The position numbers were made by a program, and so were the translations under genes. From the NCBI GenBank assembly GCA_013140775.1, contig JABFSA010000059.1, forward strand, positions 1 through 47,870: a DNA stretch of 47,870 nt, given 5' to 3'. Positions 15,332-23,621 of the stretch are shown here, piece by piece. The DNA is from Acidobacteriota bacterium. Lineage in GTDB: Bacteria; Acidobacteriota; Vicinamibacteria; Vicinamibacterales; UBA2999. Positions within the stretch are counted from its first letter, which is position 1. Each line of letters starts with the position of its first letter. The notes under the pieces were generated by a model, which was given only the letters and a program-made list of their open reading frames with translations, searched no databases and was not told the origin of the DNA.

Positions 15332-16300
15332 TCAGCGGGCCTCATTATAGGCCGCTCGGGCGGCCCCGGACACCCCGTTCAGACGCGCAAAGGTCGGGTG
15401 TCTGGCCTGCATCTCTTTCTCGACGGCCGCCGCGGATTCGTCGATGGAACGGCCCTCGGTCTTGAGCGTCCTGACGCGTGCCTGGATGTGAAGCATGAAC
15501 GCACGGTTCATCCCGATGAGTGCCCCATCTCCAACCTTGCCGTGCGCAGGCACGATCACCCTGGGCTGCATCTTCTCGAGCATGTCAAACGCCGCTAGCC
15601 ATCCGCTCATGCTGGAACCCTGGTTTGCGGCCACGAACGACTCGTTCATCACAACGTCGCCGGCGAAAAGCACGTTGTCGCCTTCCACGAAGAAGATCGT
15701 GTCACCACGCGTGTGCGTCGGGCCCACGACGATCATACGCACGCGTACGTCTCCCAGATCGAGGGTGTGCTCACTGTCGAACGTGATATCCGCGCGTCGG
15801 GGCGTGGATCCCTCGACCAGGTCCTTGTGGATCGCCGTGCGGCTGGCAAAACCTTTGGCATGAGCCTCCCATCCCTGCACGAAATCCGCGTCCTGGGTTT
15901 TCGAGTTGACGTAGCGGGCGCTTGGAAACGCGCCAAGTCCGAGCGTGTGCTCGGTGTGATAGTGGGTGGTCGCCAGAAACATCTCGCTGTTCTTCGACAC
16001 CTTCTGTGTTTCCCGAAGAACGGTTTCACCGTTACGGGTGCCCAGACCTGGATCGATGACCAGCGTTGCCCTCGAGCCAACCACGATCCCGACGTTCGGC
16101 ACCTGGCCGACCTCGAAGTCAGGAATCACATAGGTGTGCGGCGCAACCTTCACGGTTGCGTTCTCCCTGACAAGAGGCGGCGCCGCGGCCACCGCGTTGC
16201 CCACTCCCGCGCCACCACCCTGCGCGGCCGAGAGTGTGACGAGAGCGGTGGGCAGCAGCAGAAAACAGAACGTTCGCGCCAACTTTATTCCGCCGCGCAC
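15332..16300 (-). CDS. Exported metallo-beta-lactamase-fold hydrolase with HxHxEH motif
   Basis: About 322 residues from the GTG at 16300; a TTG at 16282 with a weak SD (GGCGGA) and a GTG at 16315 are alternatives. A signal peptide is followed by the MBL fold. Numbered from the GTG at 16300, the zinc motif is 'THYHTEHTLG' (His113, His115, Glu117, His118), with Glu for the usual Asp. The remaining ligands are 'GPTHTRGDTIFF', 'FAGDVVMNE' and 'VPAHGKVGD'. The Asp-to-Glu change affects the Zn2 site and is unusual. The C-terminal helical tail ('IQARVRTLKTEGRSIDES') resembles that of the MBL protein at 17091-18059. It overlaps the preceding exported-protein gene. Confidence 0.85.
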   Translation of the reverse strand: MRGGIKLARTFCFLLLPTALVTLSAAQGGGAGVGNAVAAAPPLVRENATVKVAPHTYVIPDFEVGQVPNVGIVVGSRATLVIDPGLGTRNGETVLRETQKVSKNSEMFLATTHYHTEHTLGLGAFPSARYVNSKTQDADFVQGWEAHAKGFASRTAIHKDLVEGSTPRRADITFDSEHTLDLGDVRVRMIVVGPTHTRGDTIFFVEGDNVLFAGDVVMNESFVAANQGSSMSGWLAAFDMLEKMQPRVIVPAHGKVGDGALIGMNRAFMLHIQARVRTLKTEGRSIDESAAAVEKEMQARHPTFARLNGVSGAARAAYNEAR

Positions 16301-17082
16301 TGAGTGGGAGCCCACTTCGAGCCGTCAGTTTCTTTTCGGAAGTCAGTACTGGTGACGAACTCCTGCGTGAGATACCTCGGGTCGTTCACGACAGTCGTAA
16401 TGGTGATCCACGTCGTGTTGCGTGGACCGGGGTGCAGGTCGAAGTACTCCGTGAGCGTGGTGTTCTCGCTGTAAGGAACGCCGTTGCGCCGCAAATATCC
16501 TGGTCGTAGCTGTGTCGTCAGAACCCTGAGGGTTCCCCAGCGGGATGCGCCGGCGCCCTGGACACTGTCCCATGCCGCGGCGGACTGTCCCTGCCACGTC
16601 CGCTCAGGTGGCCCGCCCGCCGGAGCGGCCGCCGCGCCCCGTCCCTGTGGATTCGCGAAGCGCAGCAAGCGTGTCTGTGTGCCCGCGTCCGTGTCGATCT
16701 TCAGCGTGTAGTCGTCCTGCCAGGTGATGTGCAGTCGCCCGGGCAACCGCATCAGGCCCGGCGCGCCATATGCGCGGCACGCTTCACCGGCTGCTGCGTC
16801 ACGAGAGGGGTTCCACTCCCCCGCCACACGGCGTCCGTCGGCATTGACGGGCACACCACCCGTGTCGCCCTTCTCGGCAGCTGTCATCCGATAGCGCCAG
16901 TCTTCAATCACGATCGACACCCAGTAGCCGGTCAGGTCAACCGGCGCCGACTGACGAGGCGTCGGCGCGTCGCCGGCTCCTGCGCCACGCCCCCGCTGGG
17001 CGTGCACGGTCACCGCGGTCATTGCCGCTACTGCCAGGACACAGACAGATCCCGAAACCCACTGCACGTACCGGCCGCACAT
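16285..17082 (-). CDS. Exported protein of unknown function, paralogue of the 18056-18934 product
   Basis: A 265-residue protein from the ATG at 17082, which has GAGGGG just upstream; a GTG at 17094 overlapping the previous stop (GTGA) is the alternative. The signal peptide ends near 'VTVHAQ'. Domain start: 'VDLTGYWVSIVIEDWRYRM'. The C-terminal half, 'YLRRNGVPYSENTTLTEYF' then 'VVNDPRYLTQEF', matches the upstream paralogue's 'FHRRNGVPQSDQAVLTEYF' then 'MTDDPVYLTEPL'. A middle Gly/Ala/Pro-rich linker (~150-165) looks disordered. No catalytic motif is recognised. It is sandwiched between two MBL-fold genes in an overlapping operon, so a partner role in the periplasm is likely. Confidence 0.75.
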   Translation of the reverse strand: MCGRYVQWVSGSVCVLAVAAMTAVTVHAQRGRGAGAGDAPTPRQSAPVDLTGYWVSIVIEDWRYRMTAAEKGDTGGVPVNADGRRVAGEWNPSRDAAAGEACRAYGAPGLMRLPGRLHITWQDDYTLKIDTDAGTQTRLLRFANPQGRGAAAAPAGGPPERTWQGQSAAAWDSVQGAGASRWGTLRVLTTQLRPGYLRRNGVPYSENTTLTEYFDLHPGPRNTTWITITTVVNDPRYLTQEFVTSTDFRKETDGSKWAPTQCAAE

Positions 17083-17090
17083 GCGTCCCC

Positions 17091-18059
17091 TCACCGAGCC
17101 TGCAACCCGCGGAACACGGCCTCGACAAAGGCATCGCTCGCGCCAAACACGGGATCGTATTCAAAGGTGGGTCTTGCGGCCTTGACCTGCTGCAAGGTCA
17201 TCTTCTTCTCGACCATCGCCTTGACGCGATCTCGAACGATGGTGAGCATGTCGCGATACTCCATGACCTCACTCTCATCGCACGCGCGTCCGTGCCCCGG
17301 AATCACCATCGTACCGCCCTCTTCCTTCTCGCCGGGCACGGTGAGGTCGAGCAGCCAGTTGACGGCGTCAATCTGCCCCTGAATGCTGCCACCCCTCGCC
17401 ATGTCGATCATCGGGTACCGGGTCAGATCGATGATGTCACCCGTGACGACGACGTCGGACTTCCTGAAATACACCATCACGTCGCCATCCGTATGCGCCG
17501 CGGGCATGTGGAACATCTGCACCGCCTGCCCGTTGAAAGCGAAGTCCTGCTGCGGCGTGGGAAAGGCGAGCGTGGGCCACGAGGCGACTGGCGCGGGCGA
17601 TTCCGTTCCGGCTGGAGCACTCAAGCGTGTGAGGACGGCTTCGTGCGACACCACGACAGCGCCCTCCTCACGGTTTTCGCGCGTCCGGATCGCTTCGCCA
17701 GCCTGCTTGACGGCGGGGTTTCCGCCCACGTGGTCGGGATCGCCGTTCGTGCTCGCGAGGAAGCGCACGGGCCGATCCGAGATGCGTCGAATCGCCGCAA
17801 CCACCTGATCACCCATCGCCGAGGTTCCGGCATCGACGACGAAGAGTCCGTTGGGGCCGACGTTCACGGCAATGTTTCCACCGGCGCCGGCAATCATGTA
17901 GACGTCCGGGGTGATCTGAACGATCTCCAGTTCACCTTGTGCCGGGACCGGACCGGCAGGTCGAGGCGCCTGGCGGGCGCCCTGCGCATGCGCCAGACCA
18001 GTCGTCGAAGCGACGACACACGCCGCAATGGCCGTGCGTAGGAGAACCGAACGGATCAT
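17091..18059 (-). CDS. Exported MBL-fold protein with altered first zinc site
   Basis: A 322-residue protein with a signal peptide ending 'GLAHAQ'. The MBL fold is clear, but the usual HxHxDH is 'TNGDPDHVGGN': Asn105 and Asp107 stand where the first two histidines should be, while Asp109 and His110 remain. Other ligands are present ('AAHTDGDVMVYF', 'VTGDIIDLTRYP', 'IPGHGRACDE'). A mononuclear Zn2-type site or an altered metal is predicted. The gene overlaps both neighbours by about 4 nt (start 18059 on the upstream stop; its stop on the possible GTG of the next gene). Related acidobacterial proteins with the same change exist to my recollection, so it is probably not a sequencing error. Confidence 0.85.
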   Translation of the reverse strand: MIRSVLLRTAIAACVVASTTGLAHAQGARQAPRPAGPVPAQGELEIVQITPDVYMIAGAGGNIAVNVGPNGLFVVDAGTSAMGDQVVAAIRRISDRPVRFLASTNGDPDHVGGNPAVKQAGEAIRTRENREEGAVVVSHEAVLTRLSAPAGTESPAPVASWPTLAFPTPQQDFAFNGQAVQMFHMPAAHTDGDVMVYFRKSDVVVTGDIIDLTRYPMIDMARGGSIQGQIDAVNWLLDLTVPGEKEEGGTMVIPGHGRACDESEVMEYRDMLTIVRDRVKAMVEKKMTLQQVKAARPTFEYDPVFGASDAFVEAVFRGLQAR

Positions 18060-18934
18060 GGCGCGGGCGTCTCTGTGGGTGGTGGCAGAGCCTTGATGAG
18101 CTGCCGCAGTTTGGTCTGGTACTCCGGATAGGTCGCCTCCGCACCGGCGCGCAGTGATTCGAAGGGCAGACGATATCGTTCGGCGAATTCGTTCAGGTAG
18201 GGGTTCGTACCCGGAAGGTAGTGCGGCACGTACCCTCGAGGACGCCCGGACACTTCCTCAATGGCGAGGCACACCGTCCAAGCCTGATAGGTCTCGGGAG
18301 TCACGTTCGTCACCAAGGCGAAGTTCTGGCTCTGGACGAGCGGCTCGGTGAGGTACACCGGGTCATCGGTCATCGTGATGTGCGTCAGATAGTTGTTGCC
18401 GTGACGGATGAAATACTCCGTGAGAACTGCCTGATCGCTTTGCGGCACTCCGTTGCGGCGATGGAAGAACTGCTTGAGATGTGTGGTCGTGACCACGAGC
18501 ATGCTGCCTTGCCACGTGCCGGTGGAGAAGCCCTGCCACGTGTGCGGCGCATGCTTCCCAGGGCGGGCACGCCCATCCATCCAGATGGTCCGTGTCTGCG
18601 AGAACGTCCCGATGAAGGTCTTGATGGCAACAAGGGCCTGCGTAGTCGGGTCCTTCTCTTCCCAGATGCGAATCTGCGCCGGTCCTCGAAACGCCCAGGC
18701 CGCGCCATTGGGCACGCACTGACGTTCGATGAGCGTGAGCCGTGACTCCGTCCAGGTGTCCGCATGCGCAAACGCCTGGGGTGTGGCGGGAAGGCCGGCG
18801 AAATCGCCAATGCGAGGATCATTCCGGCCGGCGTCCTCATGCTGCCGGCTGGCCCAGTCGCCAATGAGGCTCACCTGGGCCTGGGCCGGCATCGCCCACA
18901 CCAGAAAGACGAGCGCGAGAAAAGGACGGACCAT
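18056..18934 (-). CDS. Exported protein of unknown function, first of two paralogues in the operon
   Basis: A 292-residue protein; its ATG shares one base with the receptor stop (TAATG at 18936-18932). The signal peptide ends 'AMPAQAQ', then 'VSLIGDWASRQHEDAGR'. The C-terminal half shares the 'RRNGVP ... LTEYF ... DPVYLT' module with the product at 16285-17082. A unique tail ('YVPHYLPGTNPYLNEFAER') ends in a proline-rich stretch. No known enzyme motif. Tight coupling to the TonB receptor suggests it acts on, or binds, whatever the receptor imports. Confidence 0.75.
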   Translation of the reverse strand: MVRPFLALVFLVWAMPAQAQVSLIGDWASRQHEDAGRNDPRIGDFAGLPATPQAFAHADTWTESRLTLIERQCVPNGAAWAFRGPAQIRIWEEKDPTTQALVAIKTFIGTFSQTRTIWMDGRARPGKHAPHTWQGFSTGTWQGSMLVVTTTHLKQFFHRRNGVPQSDQAVLTEYFIRHGNNYLTHITMTDDPVYLTEPLVQSQNFALVTNVTPETYQAWTVCLAIEEVSGRPRGYVPHYLPGTNPYLNEFAERYRLPFESLRAGAEATYPEYQTKLRQLIKALPPPTETPAP

Positions 18935-21900
18935 TAGAAGTCGAACTGTCCGCTGATCTTCAGCAGGCGCGCCTGCATGATCGACTGCGGGTTGAGCCAG
19001 GGCGTCGCACCGCCGAAGACGTTGTTCACCGACAGTACTGAGCTCGAGTTCAGTGCGTTGAAGATATCGAGCCGGACAGACGTGCGATAGCCACCCACCC
19101 TGACCGTCTTGCCAATCCGCAGGTCGAGCTGGGTGTAACGGTCGCCGTTGATCGAGGTCGGCGCGATGAGATTGACCGTCGCGTTGGCCGCGCCACCAGA
19201 GAGCGGGCGCCCAAGTGAAGGCGTCACGATGGCGTTCGACGCGGCATAGGTCGCGCTGAGCGCCGGACCCGGCAGGTTCTGCAACGTCCCGCTGAGCTGC
19301 ACGTCAACACGCGGCACCGTGTATGAGGTCACGAACTTCACCTGCGTCAGCCACGGGGTTGACGTGTCGCAGAACGGGTTGAGCATCGCCGTCTCCGGCA
19401 GCTTCTCGCGGATCTCGCAGGCCTCGGTGCTCGTGCGGCCCGTGCTGCTGCCACCCTGGAGCAGGAAGCCGCCACGCATCCTCGCGCTGAGGTTGATGTC
19501 CACACCCGACCACGTCTCGCTCTGGTCGCCGTAGTCGGACGCCCTGGTGACGTAGTTATCAACCTGTCCCACCTTGTTCTGGTTGAGATCGTAGAACCCG
19601 GAGATCGTGTCGCCGGCGCCCGGCAAACGCGTGTCGGTGTTCGGCACCGGGACGCTGAACGCGGTGACATCCGAGGGCGCAACCGAGCGGTTGTCGATCA
19701 CGAAGAAGTTGCCGTACCAGCGACGGAAATAGCTGACGTCCAGCGAGACTCGAGGCAGCAGCTCACGCTGCACGCCCGCCGAAAACTCCCAGTTGTAGCC
19801 GCGCACGCCCCAGCCCTCGAGAATGTCAGGGTTGTAGACGTTGCCCCCCTGCGCCCCGCCGAAGTTCTGGTTCGCCATCGCCCCGCATTCGCCATTCGCC
19901 GCCGGGCTCGCGAGATCGCAATCCGGGACGTAGTTGCCATTGCGGGTATCGCCCGCGGGGAACGTGGTGCGATCGTTCCAGGAGCGAGTGGTCGTATTGC
20001 CCACACGATTGATGGGCATGAGGACCGATCCGAAGATCGCGTCTCCCGAGCTGAGGCCCTGCACGTATTTGTTGAGGCTGACCTTGAGCGCCGTCCGGCC
20101 GTCGCCCGTCATGTCGTAGACCGCCCCGAGCTTGGGCGTGAGGTCCTTGAAGTTCACGCCATCGGTCGCCGGGAACACGATGTTGCGCCTCGGCAGCAAC
20201 AGCGTCGGGCCCGCCACCGACTCCGGTGACGAGTTGGAGAAGTGATCGAAGCGGAGTCCCCCGCTCAACGTCATCCGGCCTGTCGTCCACTTGTCCTGCA
20301 CGTAGATGCCCGAATCGGAGTTCGTCCGGTAGGTCGTCTGCAACGGGTAACCGTAGAGCGTGATCAGATTCGGCACGCCCTGATTGAAGCGGTACGCATA
20401 CGGAATCGCACCCGGCAACTGATTGCCCAGGTTGTGGATCTCGTTGCCGTTTCCGAATGTGAATCCCGCCTTGATGACGTGCCCGCCGGTGACATACGAG
20501 AGCGCCGAGCGGACGAACATCGTGGCGAACCACGAGTCGCGCAGCGTCGGATTGCCGGCTCCGACGTTCACGGTCCGGTAAACGAGATTGCCAAGCCCCT
20601 GGTCCGTGACCGAGATCATCGCCGGATTGTCGAATCCATCCGGCACGGCGCGAATCTGATCCTGATGTCGATTGATGAACGCACCGTCGATCAGCAGGTT
20701 GTTGGTCAGCGGCGCTGTCCAGTCGCCCATGAGATTGCGCTGCTTGTTGGTCTTGCGCACGAGCGCGGCTTCAGGTGATGTCGTCGCGTTGATCCCATCC
20801 GTGCAGGCGCAGTAGCCCGATTCCTGATCGCTGAACCCGAACTTCAGCTTCGGCAGAATCTGCCAGGTCACACGCAAGTGCAGATCAGACCCTTCAACCG
20901 CGTTGAACGGCCGGCTCGATCTGTCGGCCACGTAGGTCCACGCGTTCGGGTCATTCGCGTTCAGGTTGCTGAACATGCCCGCCGGATACGACTCGGAGTT
21001 CTGTTTCTTATACGCCGCATGAAACCAGAGGCGGTCCCGCAGAATCGGTCCGCCGATGCCCGGGTTGTAGTCGTAGCTCGTCTTCAGGGCATTTGGCGTT
21101 CCCAGGTTTGCCGCCTTGAGCTCCTCGGTGAAGTTCTCGCCCTGCATGCTGCCGTTGCCGAAGCCCCACACGAAGGTTCCCGACAGCGTGTTGCCGCCAT
21201 CCTTTGGAATGTAGTTGACGCGCACGCCACCTGTCGGAAGTTCCGCCGATACGGCACCCGTATCGATCGTCATCTCCTGATAGGCGCTGAGGTTCGTCGC
21301 AACAATCAACGTGTTGGCGCCGTTGGCTGTGATGCCGAGGGACACACCGTTCTGGGTCAGGCGCTGATCCGTGCCGCGGCTTCCGTGCACGACGAGTTGC
21401 GACGAGACCTGATCCTGCGTGCCACCGACGTCCTGACTGATGGCGCCAGCGATCGAGACACCCGGAATCAACGTCGCGAGGTTCTTGTCGCTGCGACCGG
21501 TGGGAATCGCGTCGATGATTTCATGGCTCAGCACGCGCTGCTGCGTGGCGTTCTGAATATCCACGATCGGCGACTCGCCGGTGACGGTGACCGTCTCGGC
21601 GATTTCCCCCACACGCATGTCGGCGTTGATCGTCGCGGAGAACGACCCCTGCAGCTCGATGGCATCGCGCTTGACCGTTGAGAAGCCAGGGAGCGTGAAC
21701 GTCACCTCGTACATCCCGGGCCGCAGATTCTCAATGCGGTATTGGCCCGTGTCGTTCGTGACCGTCGATCGCACTTTTTCGATGAGGGCGGGGCTTGCGG
21801 CTTCGACGTTGACACCCGGCAGCACCGCGCCCGATGTGTCACGCACGACTCCGGTGATGGATGCCTGCGCGAATGCGAGCGCCGGCACCACAATAGCCAT

Positions 21901-21942
21901 CAGCGCGACAGCGACGATCCGTCCGACAGTTCGCTCACGCAT
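18934..21942 (-). CDS. TonB-dependent receptor with carboxypeptidase-regulatory-like domain, operon leader
   Basis: A 1002-residue outer-membrane receptor. The ATG at 21942 is chosen for its SD (GAGGGAG) and its immediate signal peptide 'RTVGRIVAVALMAIVVPA', ending 'AFAQA'; an ATG at 21957 is possible. Order: regulatory-like domain ('SITGVVRDTSGAVLPGVNVE', ~28-110), plug ('ETVTVTGESPIVDIQNATQQ', 'DAIPTGRSDKNLATLIPGV'), then a barrel ending 'LLKISGQFDF'. The plug phrase 'DVGGTQDQVSSQLVVHGSRG' is typical of acidobacterial receptors whose ligands are unknown. It is first of six same-strand genes (to 14906). The 203-bp divergent gap upstream (21943-22145) holds AT-rich patches that probably contain both promoters, but I cannot place them. 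Confidence 0.88.
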   Translation of the reverse strand: MRERTVGRIVAVALMAIVVPALAFAQASITGVVRDTSGAVLPGVNVEAASPALIEKVRSTVTNDTGQYRIENLRPGMYEVTFTLPGFSTVKRDAIELQGSFSATINADMRVGEIAETVTVTGESPIVDIQNATQQRVLSHEIIDAIPTGRSDKNLATLIPGVSIAGAISQDVGGTQDQVSSQLVVHGSRGTDQRLTQNGVSLGITANGANTLIVATNLSAYQEMTIDTGAVSAELPTGGVRVNYIPKDGGNTLSGTFVWGFGNGSMQGENFTEELKAANLGTPNALKTSYDYNPGIGGPILRDRLWFHAAYKKQNSESYPAGMFSNLNANDPNAWTYVADRSSRPFNAVEGSDLHLRVTWQILPKLKFGFSDQESGYCACTDGINATTSPEAALVRKTNKQRNLMGDWTAPLTNNLLIDGAFINRHQDQIRAVPDGFDNPAMISVTDQGLGNLVYRTVNVGAGNPTLRDSWFATMFVRSALSYVTGGHVIKAGFTFGNGNEIHNLGNQLPGAIPYAYRFNQGVPNLITLYGYPLQTTYRTNSDSGIYVQDKWTTGRMTLSGGLRFDHFSNSSPESVAGPTLLLPRRNIVFPATDGVNFKDLTPKLGAVYDMTGDGRTALKVSLNKYVQGLSSGDAIFGSVLMPINRVGNTTTRSWNDRTTFPAGDTRNGNYVPDCDLASPAANGECGAMANQNFGGAQGGNVYNPDILEGWGVRGYNWEFSAGVQRELLPRVSLDVSYFRRWYGNFFVIDNRSVAPSDVTAFSVPVPNTDTRLPGAGDTISGFYDLNQNKVGQVDNYVTRASDYGDQSETWSGVDINLSARMRGGFLLQGGSSTGRTSTEACEIREKLPETAMLNPFCDTSTPWLTQVKFVTSYTVPRVDVQLSGTLQNLPGPALSATYAASNAIVTPSLGRPLSGGAANATVNLIAPTSINGDRYTQLDLRIGKTVRVGGYRTSVRLDIFNALNSSSVLSVNNVFGGATPWLNPQSIMQARLLKISGQFDF

Positions 21943-22145
21943 AACGGTCTCCCTCATGAAGAGTTTCCCTTCAGGGCCAGCCCACAAGCCTAATTTGTTA
22001 CGTGTCGGCCGAACAACCGTGTTAATAACTATGCCTGCTGCAAGTGCCACGGCCAGACGGGATCGCGCCGCGCAATGCGGCCACGATTTCAGCACGTCGA
22101 GCGAATTTACACAAGAAATCAGTCGGCGCCACACGAGGGATCTGA

Positions 22146-23603
22146 ATGGCCTCTCCATTTCTCAATTTCATTGCTGGCGAGTGGGTTCCGTGCCGCTCGC
22201 AGGCCACGTTTGCCAACGTCAATCCGGCCAATGTGGACGATGTCGTCGGACACTTCCAGTCGTCATCGGCCGAGGACGTCAACGACGCCTTCGACGCGGC
22301 GGCCGCGGCGCAGCCAGCCTGGGCCGCACTGCCAGCACCAAAGCGCGGGGAGTATCTCTTCAAGGCCGCTGAAATTCTTTCAGCCGTCATTCCTCGCCTC
22401 GGCGAGGAGATGACACGAGAAGAAGGGAAAACGCTCCCCGAGGCGATCGGCGAGACAAACCGCACGATCAACATCCTTCGATACTTTGGCGCCGAGGGCG
22501 CGCGGCAGTTCAATCACCAGATTCCGTCCGAGCGTGAGAACGTGTTCTGCTACACCACGCGCAAACCGCTGGGCGTCGTCGGCCTCATCACGCCTTGGAA
22601 TTTTCCCAGCGCGATTCCCACGTGGAAGACCGCACCGGCGCTGGTCGCCGGCAACACGGTGGTGTTGAAGCCTGCATCCCTCTCGCCTCTGAGCGCGTTG
22701 CGGATCGTCGAAGCGCTGCATCAGGCCGGCATTCCCAAAGGTGTGCTCAACTTCGTCACGGGCGGCGGAGGCGCCGTCGGGAACGCGATGCTCGCACACC
22801 CGGCGCTCCGGGCGTTGTCCTTCACGGGCTCGACGGATGTCGGAAGCCAGGTCTACGAAAAGGCCACGAAACGGCGATTGCGCGTCCAGCTCGAAATGGG
22901 CGGCAAGAACCCGACGATTGTTCTGGCGGACGCCGACCTCGACAACGCGGCAGCGATCCTCGTGAACGGCGCGTTTTTCTCCACCGGACAGAAGTGCACC
23001 GCGTGCAGCCGCGCCATCATCGAACGCCCGATCTATAACGCGCTCGTAGACAAGCTCCTTGCCAAGACCCGCGCGTTGAAAGTCGGCAACGGTCTCGAAG
23101 CGGGCATCGACATCGGACCGGCCGTGGACGAGGCACAGCTGAAGACCAACCTCTCGTACATAGAGGTGGCGAAAAACGAAGGGGCCTCGCTGCTCTGTGG
23201 CGGCAACAGGCTGACCGGCGGAGCCTATGACAAGGGCTACTTCATCGAACCGACGGTGTTCGGCGGCGTCACGCCGGAGATGCGAATCGCACAGGAAGAA
23301 GTGTTCGGCCCGGTCCTCGCGCTCATGGTCGCCGAGGACTTCGACGACGCGATCAGGATCGCGAACGGGGTGAAATTCGGGCTGTCCGCCTCGATCGTCT
23401 CGAACAACCTGTCGCGCGTGCACCAGTTTGTCCAGCGCATCGAGGCCGGGCTCATTACCGTGAACCTCCCCACCGCAGGCGTGGAGTACCAGCTGCCGTT
23501 TGGCGGCACGAAGGAATCGAGTTTCGGAATGCGCGAGCAGGGACAGCTGGCGCTCGATTTCTATACAGAGAGCCGGACGGTCTACCTGAAGCACACCGTC
23601 TAG
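22146..23603 (+). CDS. NAD(P)+-dependent aldehyde dehydrogenase (ketoglutarate semialdehyde dehydrogenase-like)
   Basis: A 485-residue cytosolic ALDH of normal length, with GAGGGAT before the ATG. Catalytic landmarks: Asn152 in 'TPWNFPSAIPTWK', Glu250 in 'LEMGGKNP', and the nucleophile Cys284 in 'FFSTGQKCTACSR'. The 'GQKCTACSR' form is close to alpha-ketoglutaric semialdehyde dehydrogenases and related sugar-acid pathway enzymes, but substrate cannot be fixed. A ThDP-dependent enzyme follows after 18 nt on the same strand. The pair could decarboxylate a 2-oxo acid and oxidise the resulting aldehyde, as benzoylformate decarboxylase plus benzaldehyde dehydrogenase do. Confidence 0.92.
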   Translation: MASPFLNFIAGEWVPCRSQATFANVNPANVDDVVGHFQSSSAEDVNDAFDAAAAAQPAWAALPAPKRGEYLFKAAEILSAVIPRLGEEMTREEGKTLPEAIGETNRTINILRYFGAEGARQFNHQIPSERENVFCYTTRKPLGVVGLITPWNFPSAIPTWKTAPALVAGNTVVLKPASLSPLSALRIVEALHQAGIPKGVLNFVTGGGGAVGNAMLAHPALRALSFTGSTDVGSQVYEKATKRRLRVQLEMGGKNPTIVLADADLDNAAAILVNGAFFSTGQKCTACSRAIIERPIYNALVDKLLAKTRALKVGNGLEAGIDIGPAVDEAQLKTNLSYIEVAKNEGASLLCGGNRLTGGAYDKGYFIEPTVFGGVTPEMRIAQEEVFGPVLALMVAEDFDDAIRIANGVKFGLSASIVSNNLSRVHQFVQRIEAGLITVNLPTAGVEYQLPFGGTKESSFGMREQGQLALDFYTESRTVYLKHTV

Positions 23604-23621
23604 CTGGCAGGAGAACCTTAG

